Assembly: GCA_023935145.1 (NCBI GenBank)
Contig: CM043705.1
Span: 54,423,084 to 54,487,083, forward strand
From: Bretschneidera sinensis
Lineage: Eukaryota; Streptophyta; Magnoliopsida; Brassicales; Akaniaceae
DNA length: 64,000 bases
Direction: 5' to 3'
A program made the position numbers and the translations under genes. The notes below the pieces were generated by a model. That model saw only the letters and a list, made by a program, of their open reading frames with translations. It was not told where the DNA came from and ran no database searches. Below, one piece after another: positions 36,401 through 48,221 of the stretch. Each line of letters begins with the position of its first letter. Within the stretch, counting starts at the first letter, position 1.

Positions 36401-39400
36401 TCGGCCTCGACCCAGTCCTCGGCCTCGACCCAGTCCTCGGCCTCGATCCAGTCCCCGGCCTCGACCCAGTCCTCGGCCTCGACCCAGTCCTCGGCCTCGG
36501 CCTCGACCCAGTCCTCGGCCTCGGCCTCGACCCACTGTCCTCGGCCTCGGCCACAAGCTCTAAGATCCGAGCAGATGGATTGCTCTATCTGTCCTCGGAC
36601 TCATCCCTCAAAGGCCATGTCCTCGGCCTCGGCATCGATCCAGTCCTCGGCCTCGACCCAGTCCTGGCCTCGACCCAGTCCTCGGCCTCGACCCAGTCCT
36701 CGGCCTCGACCCACTGTCCTCGGCCTCGACCCACTGTCCTCGGCCTCGGCCACAAGCTCTAAGATCCGAGCAGATGGATTGCTCTATCTGTCCTCGGACT
36801 CGTCCCTCAAAGGCCATGTCCTCGGCCTCGGCCTCGACCCACTGTCCTCGGCCTCGGCCACAAGCTCTAAGATCCGAGCAGATGGATTGCTCTATCTGTC
36901 CTCGGACTCGTCCCTCAAAGGCCATGTCCTGGTCCTCGGCCTCGACCCACTGTCCTCGGCCTCGGCCACAAGCTCTAAGATCCGAGCAGATGGATTGCTC
37001 TATCTGTCCTCGGACTCGTCCCTCAAAGGCCATGTCCTCGGCCTCGGCATCGATCCAGTCCTCGGCCTCGACCCAGTCCTCGGCCTCGACCCAGTCCTGG
37101 CCTCGACCCAGTCCTCGGCCTCGACCCAGTCCTCGGCCTCGACCCACTGTCCTCGGCCTCGACCCACTGTCCTCGGCCTCGGCCACAAGCTCTAAGATCC
37201 GAGCAGATGGATTGCTCTATCTGTCCTCGGACTCGTCCCTCAAAGGCCATGCCCTCGGCCTCGGCCTCGACCCACTGTCCTCGGCCTCGGCCACAAGCTC
37301 TAAGATCCGAGCAGATGAATTGCTCTATCTGTCCTCGGACTCGTCCCTCAAAGGCCATGTCCTCGGCCTCGGCCTCGACCCACTGTCATCGGCCTCGGCC
37401 ACAAGCTCTAAGATCCGAGCAGATGGATTGCTCTATCTGTCCTCGGACTCGTCCCTCAAAGGCCATGTCCTCGGCCTCGGCCTCGATCCAGTCCTCGGCC
37501 TCGATCCAGTCCCCGGCCTCGACCCAGTCCTCGGCCTCGACCCAGTCCTCGGCCTCGACCCAGTCCTCGGCCTCGACCCACTGTCCTCGGCCTCGACCCA
37601 GTCCTCGGCCTCGGCCTCGACCCAGTCCTCGGCCTCGGCCTCGACCCAGTCCTCGGCCTCGGCCTCGACCCAGTCCTCGGCCTCGGCCTCGACCCAGTCC
37701 TCGGCCTCGGCCTCGACCCACTGTCCTCGGCCTCGGCCATAAGCTCTAAGATCCGAGCAGATGGATTGCTCTATCTGTCCTCGGACTCGTCCCTCAAAGG
37801 CCATGTCCTCGGCCTCGGCCTTGATCCAGTCCTCGGCCATGACCTAGTCCTCGGCCTCGACCTACTGTCCTCGGCCTCGGCCTCATCCCTCCAAGGTCCG
37901 AGCGCCTGGACTTATTCCATATGTGCTCGACTCTTGTCTTTCCCGTCCAAGGCCGAGCAGATGGATTGCTCCACACTTACTCGGCTCTAGCAGAACACGG
38001 TACATTATCATTGTCATTTAAGATCGAACCCTGCAATACTTCCTTAAGCACATAAATGTACTCAAGGAAGTGGGGGGCCTCTGATACTGCCAAAATACAC
38101 CTCTCCAACAAGAAGACGACACGTGGATCATCTTGACCCCAAGCTGCAAGGAGACACGCGGAAGAATCAGGCTCGGACAGTTGGGCCTCCAGGTCATGAC
38201 CGCCCTTCAGGGCATCATTGCCCCCCAGCTGGGTCTCCACGTCACCACCGCCCTCCAGGCCATCATTACCCAACCAAGTTGGGACGTCAGGTCGTCAAAC
38301 CGCCTTAACGCATAAATGACTTCAGAGCAAGCCAGCAAGGCAAAGCCCTAATGGACGGTCCCCAGCCACCTAGCTGGGCCTCCTAGGCATCATTACCCAA
38401 CCCAGTTGGGACAACATATCACTGCCGCCCTAGGCCAAATGCCGCCTTCGAAGCCCTATAAAAAGGGTCAGGTATACACTCCAAACCCGAACTTTTTGCT
38501 CAACTGCAAAAGGGAGCGCTCATCCCCTACATATTTTTGCTCTGACTCTAACTAAAGCTTCGGAGCATCCTCGGAGGCACCCCCTCCGGCGACCCCCTAG
38601 CTCACCTTCCTCTCCCTGTGCAGATACGTCTGGGTCCTAGCCTCCAGCTCAACACAACACATTTTTGGCATCAACACATGGCATTTTCAATCCCGACTTT
38701 CTTTTTCTAAATTGTTTTTCCGTTTTCTTTTTAATTCCTTTTTGTAATTTAGATTGGTGGGTTTTGATCAAAGATCACTTTTGGCATCTGGATTTCTCTC
38801 CGAATGGCCTATTTCTCACTTTCCATTGATCATGGACTACCATTGTCATAACCTTGATTTCAACTTCTTTTAGTTAATTGTTTATTAGATTTCTTTTTTC
38901 TTTTTTCTTTTTCCTCTTATGGTTTTATTACATACCAATCATGGCATGTTCTGATTTGCTGCGATAAGAATCACAGTGTAATGTCAATTTTGATTCTATT
39001 CCGATTTCCAGCTTAGGTGAGAACTGCATAAACTGTATGAATTTGACAATGAATGTGATGGTAGTGGCAATATTTTTTTGATTAGATTGTGATCACCATA
39101 AAAGGATAGGAAATTGAACATAGGAGACTGCAGCTACTAATGGGAGAAATTTGCTTGCCTTTTGATTGAAATATCCGCTGTTATGTTGGCCGAATATAAA
39201 GTTGTAGGTTGAAGAAGCTTAATAAGCCAAGCAAGAGCTATGCCTATAAGCATGGTATTAGTGACCAGTAGGTTACAGTTTCCATATAATTTCTCTCCCT
39301 TCTTAGCTACTAAAAATCATTAAAACAAAAATAGAAGTTTTATTTTTTTTCATTAGTTTTCTTTTGTAAATGTTATGTCATCCATTCTTAACTGTTCCAG

Positions 39401-42038
39401 TGCATTCTAATTTGCTTGATATATGAATTTATAGTTTCGCTTGCCGTGATTTAAGGTGCGGATATGATATCTCAGTCGATTGGTTGTAATTTTGTCAAAG
39501 TCAGTTTGTTAGCATTTAATTAATCTGCACAAATTTACATAGAACATCAATTAGTTGATGATGAAACTGAATATGATTTAGCCTTATCCTTTTATGCATA
39601 ACCAGTAATATTTCTACAGTAGTGTGTTTTTGAATCTAGACAATGTTGGAAAATGCAAAAGGATTTCCGATCCTCACTCATATTAGAGCATTGATCATTC
39701 TGGAGTTTTATCATGAAAGTAAAAGCTCATTTAGAAGCCCATTAGATTACTAGTCCTCCTTGCTCCTACAATTAATCAGTAAGTAATACTCCTCTTGACA
39801 TACTTCACAGCAATCAAACTATCGTATGCTTTGAATCTACTCTTCCATGATGCACTTTAGGAGCCCTAAAATATAGCTTGAATGCCAATGTACTTATATC
39901 CTTGTCTGGTTAGTAGTGTTGCTCCTGCTTGTTTCCTGTGCTCTTCTCGTATATATTTAACAGGTTAGACATTGCTCAAAAATCACTAGGGAGAGTAGAA
40001 CAGTTTGTAAAATTACCGTGTCATCTTTTCTTTATGATGCATTTGTTGTTAAAAATAGAAAAGATATTAATCAACTGCTTCACCTTGCCAGTCTCTGGTT
40101 CTTTTATCTGGGTTTAGGATGTTGATAAAATTGAGTAACTGCATTTGTCTCTCAATGAACCTAATTAGTTATTTGTTATGGCCAAATGTTTTAAATAGCT
40201 CTAGAATGGAAACAAACACATTGTTGAATCTAAGTGGCCGTTAAGTGATTATTAAGCGCTTGGTCTCAAACTAGGTCTTCAATATTCAACATTTCTTCTT
40301 TTTGTTCTTTCTTTTTGGGCCACCACGCCGCCGCGGGAGGGGGAGGGGGGGGAATTTAAGTCACATATACACCTTTCTTAATATCATCCCTATGTTGAAT
40401 TCTGATATATGACTACTGATAAGTAATTTTCTATTCATGGAAGTCATCAATTGTAAGAAGAAAAGGGGGAGATTTTTCTATGTATTTAACTCTTACATGA
40501 TAACAATAGTACAAAAGATTTGTGAAGACCAGGAGTACATTTTCTGTTACCTATTAGATGGTTCTCCCTATGTAGGTCCAGAAATTACCTAGAAAGTGTC
40601 TTGCCTATGGGGTCCGAGCATTTCATAGGCATTTCCTATCCTTGTGAAACCTGGGTTACCTATTATTGCCTTCCAACATGGATTTTACTGGCTAAGATGT
40701 ACAAATAAAATGAAGGCTTTGGACAACTAATTTTGTAACTTCGATTGCTCTATGAATTTTGAAAATCTAGTCCAGGAGACTGGTAATTCTTTTCTATGTG
40801 GTGCAATGGACTTTGAAATTCTTCTTTAGAGATAATTGTTTGGAAGTGTTAGTTCAGCTTATGCTTCTTTAGTTGAAGAGAAGATAAAAGAAATAAAAGT
40901 ATGTTAAGGATCAGATAACATCTGCTATGAACCAAATACTTCAAAAGGTTCCGAATTTTAAATTCTTTTGCTCAATCCTCATTTTATGTTCTGGTAAGTA
41001 ATAAAATTAAATTAAAAGGCGGCAAGAAACAAGGAGGCACAACCCTTAGACATTTGAAGCATACAAGAGAAGCACCAAGAAAGAAAATAAATTACAAACC
41101 AAAATACAAGACACCCAGAAACTCTGAAAATGATCCAGAGTGATATTTAGCCGTTTCTATCAAGATATTATTAATACATATTTACAGTTGGAACTAGATG
41201 GTTAACTCTGCATCTAGAAAATAACATGTCCTAATTGCTTATTCACTAGGGGTAAGTTCTAGTCAATACAACATTCAAGATGTTAGAATCTTGGGACAGT
41301 AAGGATTTGTAGTATTGACTGATACATATGGATATATGGACACGGAATGAGATAGGAAAGACGTAAGATAATATTTTCTTTCTCATAGAGAGGAGAAAAA
41401 TCATTTAATAGTTGGAAGCAACTTCGTTTTCTGTCTCTTACTTACATTGCAAAGTGTTAAAGGCAAATATTTTAGGAAATGTAACGGTTAAAGGGAGAGG
41501 AGGTCACCTCAAAGGAAAAAAAGAGGGGCAACTAATGGACTTTGGGGAGGAGTTCAAACTGCAATCTAGACCACTTTATGTACCTGACAACACAACCTAA
41601 GCAGACAAGCAAGGTTTCCTTCTACAGTTACTTTTTTCTTTTTGTTTATATAGTACTCCTAGTATCAAGTTCAAGCAATACATACTCTTGATGGCTCAAG
41701 AAATTGCAAGTTAAATTGAAATTAAGTTCTCCATATTAACACTAGTTGTAGCCCCTGTGTGGTCTAATTTTGTAGATGGATGCTGCTAACACTGCAAAGT
41801 GGTAAAGGCAATATTCTAGGAAAATCAACAGTTAAAGGAGAAGAGATCACCTTAAATGAAAAAAAAAAAAAAAAAAAAGATTAGGCCAAATACCGGACGT
41901 TAGGAAGGAGCTCAAACTGCAAATTAGACCTCTTATGTACCTGACTGACCTAAGCAGACAAGCAAGGTTTACTCCTACAATTGCTTGTTTTCTTTTTTGT
42001 TTATTTAATATTCTTAGTATCAAGTCAAAGCAATACAT

Positions 42039-42069
<31 letters not shown>

Positions 42070-43765
42070 CTTTTGAACAATAAACAATGCATACGCTTGG
42101 TGGCTCAAGAAATAATAAGTTAGATTGAAATTAAGTTTTCCATTACAAGTTTATTACATTAGTTGAAGACCCTGTGTGTTCTAATTTTGTAGATGAGTGC
42201 TCCTCCAATCTCAATGTGGCTCCTTCTTTCTCTGTTGCTGAGCATACTGTTTTTTGGGTTGAGTCATGTCAACTAAGTGGTAGTTTGATGGATGTATAAA
42301 TGAGTTGCCCGAATTATTTGAGGGGATATTTCTGAATGATTCTACTCTGTCTCTATCAATCAAGTTGTGGGGCCTTGGACAAAGATGTTGCGCCTATATA
42401 TAGATTCTAGAAATTGGACATCACTTACTGAAGCAATTGTGGCAGGTATTGCCTTGGTGAAAGAGCAATCATGTTTACCACTTATAAGCCATGCGCAACT
42501 TTAGATTCCTGTATATTATTTATGCACCTTCTTATAAGCTAAGACATAAGATGAAACTAATGTTACAATTGTGCTCCTGTAGACGATGTTGATTATTCTT
42601 GTTGAGTACGTATGGTTAGTAAATTCTAATATGGTAGGCCAGTCCTGTTGAATATTGCGACTGTGCACATGGAAGATGATTCGCTGTGAGAGTATTGTTG
42701 GGAAACTCCATGAAAATGAAATCATGCAACTGTTTACCATAACTATTGAAATGGCTGTGTTTTGTCCATTTTTGTTTCATTTGAAGAGTCTCTATCATTG
42801 CTTCATACCCTTATTAGAATCGAAATGATTTTTTTTACCAAAGCAGAATAAAATGGGAATACTTTTGAAGATTGTATTTTTTTTTATTTACATTTTCCCT
42901 TTTTAAATAACAGGTCCTGTTTTTTTTTTTCTTTCTTTTTCTAATTTTCTTCCTATTAGTTCTATCTTTGATTTCTAATAGGAACTGGGTCTTGAATCTA
43001 CAGCAGGATACAACTGCCACAGAAAAGAATTTTACAGGTCCAAGGAATGTTGCACAGGCCTCCATCAGTAGTATGTGTTATTTGGCTTGCATGTCTCTGT
43101 TCCTTTTCTTTCTGTGCTTTTATCTTCTTCGTATAAAGCCTACAATTACTCACTAGGATAATATAGAGAAATAAACTGATTAATGACATATTGCTCACAT
43201 CATTTTCACTTTGTAACCACGTTCCACGTAAAATTTCAATTATTCTTTGGTGGGGATGGTAACAAGTTCCTTTTGTTTCTCGTTTCCTGATTCCTTAGGC
43301 CATATTCTTCTCATCTTCTTTCCATGCTTTTGGATTTGTGAGATCTCTTCTAATGGGTCCCTTAAAGAATAATAATTGATGAGGCACCTTTGTTTAAATG
43401 ACTTTTTGATTCACCGGACCTTCTCCTACTGACCTAAAAAATACCAGGGGCCGTTTGGCATCATCCCAGAATCTCCTTTACCTGTTATGGAATATATTAA
43501 AGCAAGAAAGGAGCTTCAAGTACAGCAGCTGGTTAAAGAGAAAGGTACTTCAATAACTCTTCCTTCTTTTATCGTTTTTCAAACATTTGGGCCACATATC
43601 ATTAAGTACCTGTCAATAATTATATTCCTTTCTTACTTATCAATATATATATTCACACATATATATTCCTTTCTTTGTATATGAACTATGAGCTTGCCAC
43701 CAAGGAATCACAGTTTAGGACAGAAGAAGCAGATGCTTGCTGAGGAAGAACCCTTCTTCTTGTGA
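33492..43765 (+). CDS. Five-exon gene for a 113-aa protein, unknown function
   Basis: Predicted exons: 33492-33568, 39964-40017, 42982-43070, 43470-43544, 43719-43765. All introns begin GT and end AG. Phases are compatible (2, 2, 1, 1) and the joined frame is open to TGA at 43763. The protein starts MESSVQLLISNSKVTIREVL and continues through RLDIAQKSLGRVEQFVKLP, DTTATEKNFTGPRNVAQASI and VMEYIKARKELQVQQLVKEK to an acidic, hydrophobic C-terminus (EEEPFFL). It is hydrophilic with possible helices, no signal peptide and no membrane segment. I do not recognise the family. Intron 1 (33569-39963) carries a 5.06-kb retrotransposon; intron 2 holds a local duplication. The upstream E2F-like site suggests cell-cycle expression (inference). 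The least certain boundaries are the donor at 40018 and the acceptor before 43719. Confidence 0.55.
33616..34210 (+). repeat. 5' LTR of the repeat-filled element
   Basis: 595 bp. A TATA box TATAAAAAGG lies at 33991-34000. GC-rich with repeated CATCATTACCCAACC and GTTGGGAC blocks. Confidence 0.95.
34212..34230 (+). other. Primer-binding site
   Basis: TTGGCGCCGTCCGTGGGAA begins one or two bases after the LTR. TGGCGCCGT matches the 3' end complement of tRNA-Asp, as used by several plant Gypsy lineages; the rest diverges. Confidence 0.6.
34290..34325 (+). pseudogene. Truncated gag start
   Basis: ATG at 34290 opens MPPKSTTKDAG and stops with TAA after 11 codons. Position (80 bp after the primer site) and composition suggest the first codons of gag retained beside the packaging region, while the remainder was lost. 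Confidence 0.5.
34379..34765 (+). repeat. 53-bp tandem array
   Basis: About seven units with exact 53-bp spacing, core GTAGTGCGCACGCCCCTGTC followed by CGAACTCTCGTATAGCGCAC. A final, diverged half unit ends near 34765. GTGCGCAC in each unit is a self-complementary octamer. Confidence 0.95.
34870..37975 (+). repeat. 108-bp/18-bp higher-order tandem array
   Basis: About 18 copies of a block with GATCCGAGCAGATGGATTGC, at 108-bp spacing when adjacent, alternating with runs of an 18-bp unit CCTCGACCCAGTCCTCGG. Both periods are multiples of three and the sequence lacks stops in several frames on both strands. This creates long overlapping ORFs (up to 481 codons) of Ser/Ala/Pro/Arg or Gly/Arg/Glu repeats. 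They vary by block insertion and deletion, not by codon-like substitution, so I treat them as non-coding. The last, diverged copies fade out near 37975. Confidence 0.9.
38046..38081 (+). other. Polypurine tract region
   Basis: AAGCACATAAATGTACTC then AAGGAAGTGGGGGGCCTC directly before the 3' LTR. The same sequence with few changes occurs, inverted, at 53979-54018 in the Tat-like Gypsy. Confidence 0.8.
38082..38676 (+). repeat. 3' LTR of the repeat-filled element
   Basis: 595 bp, no difference from 33616-34210 found by eye. Followed by the CATGG duplication. Confidence 0.95.
41450..42200 (+). repeat. Intronic tandem duplication
   Basis: A segment of about 340-400 bp starting GCAAAGTG(T/G)TAAAGGCAA and ending CTAATTTTGTAGATG is present twice, near 41450-41780 and 41790-42195, with about 85% similarity by eye. 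The second copy carries a 20-bp A run and a (TC)n tract. It lies in intron 2 of the five-exon gene. Confidence 0.75.
42039..42064. repeat. (TC)n microsatellite
   Basis: About 12 TC units followed by a T run, within the second copy of the intronic duplication. Confidence 0.9.
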
Positions 43766-45356
43766 AACTGGACCCACTACTTGTTGGGTCCACCATGTTG
43801 ATCTTATCATACTTAAGAATGTTGGCCAAGAGAATGATGACAGTGGCTATCTGAACAATGAACCTTTTCACTCTATGCTCACTGAATTGTATCCAACTAA
43901 CAGTTATCTCTCAGTAATAACAGCATGTATTTAGACAACATTAAAGAGCCTGTACATATCTTTTAACTAAATTAGTCTCTTGATTTTTGTCAATTGGCTA
44001 TTTAAAATAATAAATAATATCTAATCTTCCTGATTGTTTGAATCATAGAAAAGGTTTATAAATGCAGCAGACAACTGAATGTATGGCACTGAGATGGCAA
44101 TGCTTTGGTGATCAATCACTGGATTTTGATACCAATGATCAAAACTCTCGACCACAAGCCAAGAAATTCGAAGATTGATCTGATCAAATGACTTTTACGA
44201 TTTATTGTTGGCCATTGTAGCTTCCCTTTTTCTTTTGTGTGTGAAAATTTCATTTCTTCTGTTCAGTTTGGATATAGATTACAGACTTTAAAGCTAAGAG
44301 ACTCTTTGGAATATATTTCTTTATGGGACTTATGCAGAGTGAGTCTTGTTGATTGCTTTCATACGAGAAGAAAGTAATTTATATGTATATATTATTTGGA
44401 CCTTTTTGTCATTTCATGATGATTATGATTGGAAGAGAGGAAAGAATTGAGACGGAAAAGAAAAGTGAGAGTGAGGATTTTTCTATCGACTGATAGGACA
44501 AATCACATTCTTTCTGATTTACAAGAGTTGGAGGATATAAGTTAAAATAGGTTTTTTATTTTACTTTTTCATCATATTTATTTAAACACATAATTAAAAA
44601 TATTAGTTTTTAAAAATTTTTTCTTTTTTTTTTCTTGGATTTCTTCGCCCCTGTCAACATAATTGCATTGTAGTACATATGCCATGGGATGTTATTTTGT
44701 TGTTTTGTATGAAAACCACTTGATGTCGGTTGAATTTTCGGTTTGTGATTTGCTTTCTTAGAGGAAGTAATTCTTTTTTTTCTTCACTCTTTTCTTCTCT
44801 CATTTTTTTTTTTTTTTTTTATCATTTTATTAAACACACTATAAAACTATCAAATTTTTTATATATAACTTTTTTACGTTCTCCCTCTTCTTTCTCCTTC
44901 CTCTTCGTTAATCCCACTTTCTTCTCTGTTCTACCTAGAGCCTAAATCTGATGCCTATTATGTGATTTCTTCTAATAAATTTCTCTGAAACCATTACAAC
45001 TTATTTTTAGTGGTTGATGGGACCTCTTGTCATATTGGTTCTGTATGTTAACCAATGTCAAGTAGTAGGTCCTATTGACAGTCTGTATATACAACTCCAG
45101 CGCCTGAGAAATGAGATTCCTCTGTAATTGGATAATCTTACAGATGTCTCTTTATTTTTTTTCTTTTTCCAATTTTCAGTGAAGAATCTATGTCCTTTTC
45201 GTTGGTAATAGTATTAAAATTGTAATGTAATTGAGAATATAATAAAATTAAAATTGTTTATAAAAAATGAAATTAAAATTTAAATTTGATTACATATTTT
45301 GGTTGAAAAAGACATTTGAATTGAATTTGGAATCAATTACAATATTTGGTTAATAT
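43766..45356. other. 3' UTR and AT-rich spacer
   Basis: Downstream region of the five-exon gene, then AT-rich spacer with T runs. No gene is supported. Confidence 0.5.
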
Positions 45357-46047
45357 GTTCATATCAGTGTTTTCAGAGGCGAGGGCGTTGGGCGAGGCGT
45401 TTTGCCTCAATGAGGCGAGGCGTTGGGGCGTAAGCCTTTTGAAACATTGGGGCGTTTTGATAAAATAATATTAATTAAATTATAAAAATATTAAAAAATT
45501 AAAATAATATTAATTAATTAATTATCAATAAACTTTACTAACTTAATACCTATGAATGAATATTTATCAAAATATTTTTACACAAATATCAAACAATTTG
45601 ATGAAAATTTTAATCACATATGATATTATAGGTATATTATTATTTGTTGCATATGTATCCATTCAACATAGTGGTTCTATTTGTAATGACGTCCAATCAA
45701 AATGTTGAAAATTTAAAATTCTAACCTAAAAGACTGAAAATCCAGGTAAGTCTTTTGAATCTTTTGGGATGTTTTGAATTTTTAATAAAATAATATTAAT
45801 TAATTAATTAGAATAGTAAAATAAAAATAATTTAATTTTTAATTAATTAATTAATTTTATTAAAATTTAATACGTTACTAACTCATTATAGCCTGATAAT
45901 TATAATTTTATAAATATTAATATATATTTATATATAAATTATATGAAGTATAACTTATATTTCTATATTGTTGTAATTTGTAAGTGATTAATTAAATAGT
46001 TTGTAATTATTATTAAATTAGATATGAAGTGTAATAATATCAAATTA

Positions 46048-46187
46048 CCGGTGTTAGCTCAGCGGTAAGGTTTATAATTATGACATATTTGGTTCTGAGT
46101 TCGAGCCGAGCCGCACGCCAGGGAAGATGAATTATTAGTAACTGACCAAAACGACGTCGTTTTGGATGTCGCGACAAAAAAAAAAAA
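46048..46187 (+). repeat. tRNA-derived SINE-like segment inside the hAT element
   Basis: A box-A-like TAGCTCAGCGGT (46055-46066) and box-B-like GTTCGAGCC (46099-46107) lie about 33 bp apart, the RNA polymerase III promoter layout. The segment ends with a 12-base A run at 46176-46187. A cloverleaf is not evident, so a functional tRNA is unlikely. Confidence 0.6.
46146..46165. repeat. 20-bp perfect palindrome
   Basis: CCAAAACGACGTCGTTTTGG is its own reverse complement, centred on an AatII-like GACGTC. It lies between the box B and the A tail of the SINE-like segment. Confidence 0.9.
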
Positions 46188-46286
46188 CGCCCCAACAATC
46201 ACGCCCGCGGGCGTTTTACCCGGATTTCGCCCGTGGGCGCGACCCGGGCGCGCCCCAAATTGGTTTTTTAAAACACTGGTTCATAT

Positions 46287-46529
46287 TATTTGAATGAAAT
46301 CAAATCAATTAAAATGTGTATGAGAATAAAATATATATAATTAATTATATTAATTGTTATATTATATTATGTATATTATTTTATATTTATTTATTATTTA
46401 CTTATTATTTATTAATAATTTATGATTTTATCATATAACTATCTTATATTTGTATTATTATTTATATATTATACTATTTTTATTAATATATTATATTTTT
46501 AATATACTAATATTATGTTATTATTCATA

Positions 46530-46560
<31 letters not shown>

Positions 46561-48221
46561 TAAAATCTTTTAATATTTAGTATTGTTTCATGATATTTAT
46601 TATTATTATTATTATTTTTATCGTTTTACTATATATAATTATATATCATGCTTGTTTACTATCATAATATTATATTATTTAATTAACTTATATTTAGTTA
46701 TTTATATTATTTTCAAATATTTAGTTTATCAATATATGATTTTTATATCAATATAAATAAATTATATAAATATCTTATATTAGTATTATTATTTATATAT
46801 TATATTATTTAACTATACTATAATAGTTAATTATATTATTTTTAAATATTTATTATTGTATTATATTTTTATTAATTATTAGTCATATATTACTATATTT
46901 TTATTATTAAATTATTTTCTTTTATAATAATATTATATTATTTTATGTTTTTTTGTATAGTATTATATTAATACTTAATTATGTTTTTGAATATTTATTT
47001 ATTTATTAATAATAAATTTTATATTTATTAGTTATTACTAATATAATATTATTATCTATTATTTTTTTAAATTATATTATTTACTATAATGATATTATCT
47101 TATTGTTTTATTATATTTAGTATAATATTATATTAATATTTAATTATACTTTCAAAGTTTTTAATAATATATTTGTATTTATTAATTATTAAAAATATAT
47201 TATTTTATTAATATATTAAATTATTATAATAATATTATTTTAAAATATTTAATATAATATAATATAATATAATATTAATATTTAATTATATTATGATTCC
47301 AAGATAAATAAATATTGTAATGCAATGATTATTACAACATTTTGTTGTATAAGTTTTATAATGAAATACTTATTACTATTATTTAAACAAATCAAATAAT
47401 GTAATAATTATTATAAAATAAATAAATATTTTATCATATTTTTGAATATTGTAACCAACGGGATATTTATTGTATCAGGTGAAATTTCTTCATCTTCATA
47501 TTTTTCTAGAATACTTCTTTATTAGAAAAATTGGGTCCTAAAATCTAAGGTTAGATTCTTTGATTCCTCCACAAGAATCTGCCAATCACACGGTATCCTC
47601 TTTAAAAAAAAAATAAAGGAAAAAAGGAAAAGAGAAAGGCCAATTTGGCTTTCCCTTTCAGTCACCAAAAGAAATAATCCATCATAGCATCCCTATCAAT
47701 TTACTATTATTTTTTTCTTCAAAGCTTCTCCGAGTGCAAGGAAAATTGCACCCATTATTCATCATGGTGGGGCAACCTAGCTCAACAGGGAATCAAGCAG
47801 AGAGAGAGAAATGGGATAACAGGAAGACAAACCATCTTTTCTCTTCTTTTGAGACTCAAATTGAACTGTGTTGCTTTCACTATTTTTCCTGCATCAGAGA
47901 TTCTCTCTACCCCTTTCAAGCCAAAGAAGAAAGAAAAAAATTTGAAGATAAAAAAAGAAAGAGAAGTTGGTATGAAATGGGTGAGATGAGAGAAAGGTAG
48001 AGTCACAGCTCATTGGCATATATTCCCTCTCCAACAGAACCCCACTTATGTCTCCAGATATGGAGTGACAACATAGGACAGGCCAACAACTCTAAAAAAT
48101 TATATAAATAAAAGAGAAGTAATAGATGCCACACAGTGAAATCATAAGCCGAAAAGGATAAAAAAACACTCGAACATATGTGCTTCAGTTTTCTGTCTGT
48201 CCCTAAATTACAAAACAGCAA
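46287..48221. other. Very AT-rich spacer and upstream region of the MYB-CC gene
   Basis: 46290-47460 is more than 85% A/T by eye, with TTATTA/ATATTA words throughout and an (AT)n tract near 46530-46551. From 47500 composition normalises; this is likely promoter and 5' UTR of the MYB-CC gene. Small ORFs there lack support. Confidence 0.6.

Larger units (their letters stand above)
33616..38676 (+). mobile_element. Non-autonomous LTR retrotransposon filled with tandem repeats
   Basis: Two 595-bp LTRs (33616-34210 and 38082-38676) start TGATACTGCC and end GGCATCAACA. The target duplication CATGG lies at 33611-33615 and 38677-38681. A primer site beginning TGGCGCCGTCCGTGGGAA follows the 5' LTR (first nine bases as in the complement of tRNA-Asp, from memory), and a polypurine tract GGAAGTGGGGGG precedes the 3' LTR. 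By eye the LTRs show no differences, so insertion was recent. The 3.87-kb interior has no pol. It has an 11-codon gag-like start (MPPKSTTKDAG, then stop) at 34290 and two tandem arrays. It is mobilised in trans if at all; the Gypsy at 53295 onward is the best partner candidate in this window. Confidence 0.95.
45365..46278. mobile_element. hAT-like non-autonomous DNA transposon
   Basis: A 914-bp element with 9-bp terminal inverted repeats CAGTGTTTT and AAAACACTG and an exact 8-bp target duplication GTTCATAT (45357-45364 and 46279-46286), the signature of hAT transposons. Both ends carry GC-rich subterminal motifs (GAGGCG and GGGGCG at the left, CGCCC at the right) against an AT-rich middle. 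No transposase is encoded. A tRNA-derived segment lies inside near the right end. Confidence 0.85.

Noticed and set aside
34748..37990. Many long overlapping ORFs on both strands, up to 481 codons, with Arg/Pro/Ser-rich or Gly/Arg/Glu-rich products
   Set aside because: They arise from 108-bp and 18-bp repeats without stops. They overlap in several frames at once, lie within a retrotransposon, and the frames share no sign of codon-level conservation.
46048..46120. Possible functional tRNA gene
   Set aside because: Box A and box B are present, but no acceptor-stem pairing or anticodon arm is evident and the unit has a SINE-like A tail.
47734..48000. 88-codon ORF upstream of the MYB-CC gene
   Set aside because: It is Lys/Glu-rich low complexity and ends before the gene; more likely promoter or 5' UTR sequence.
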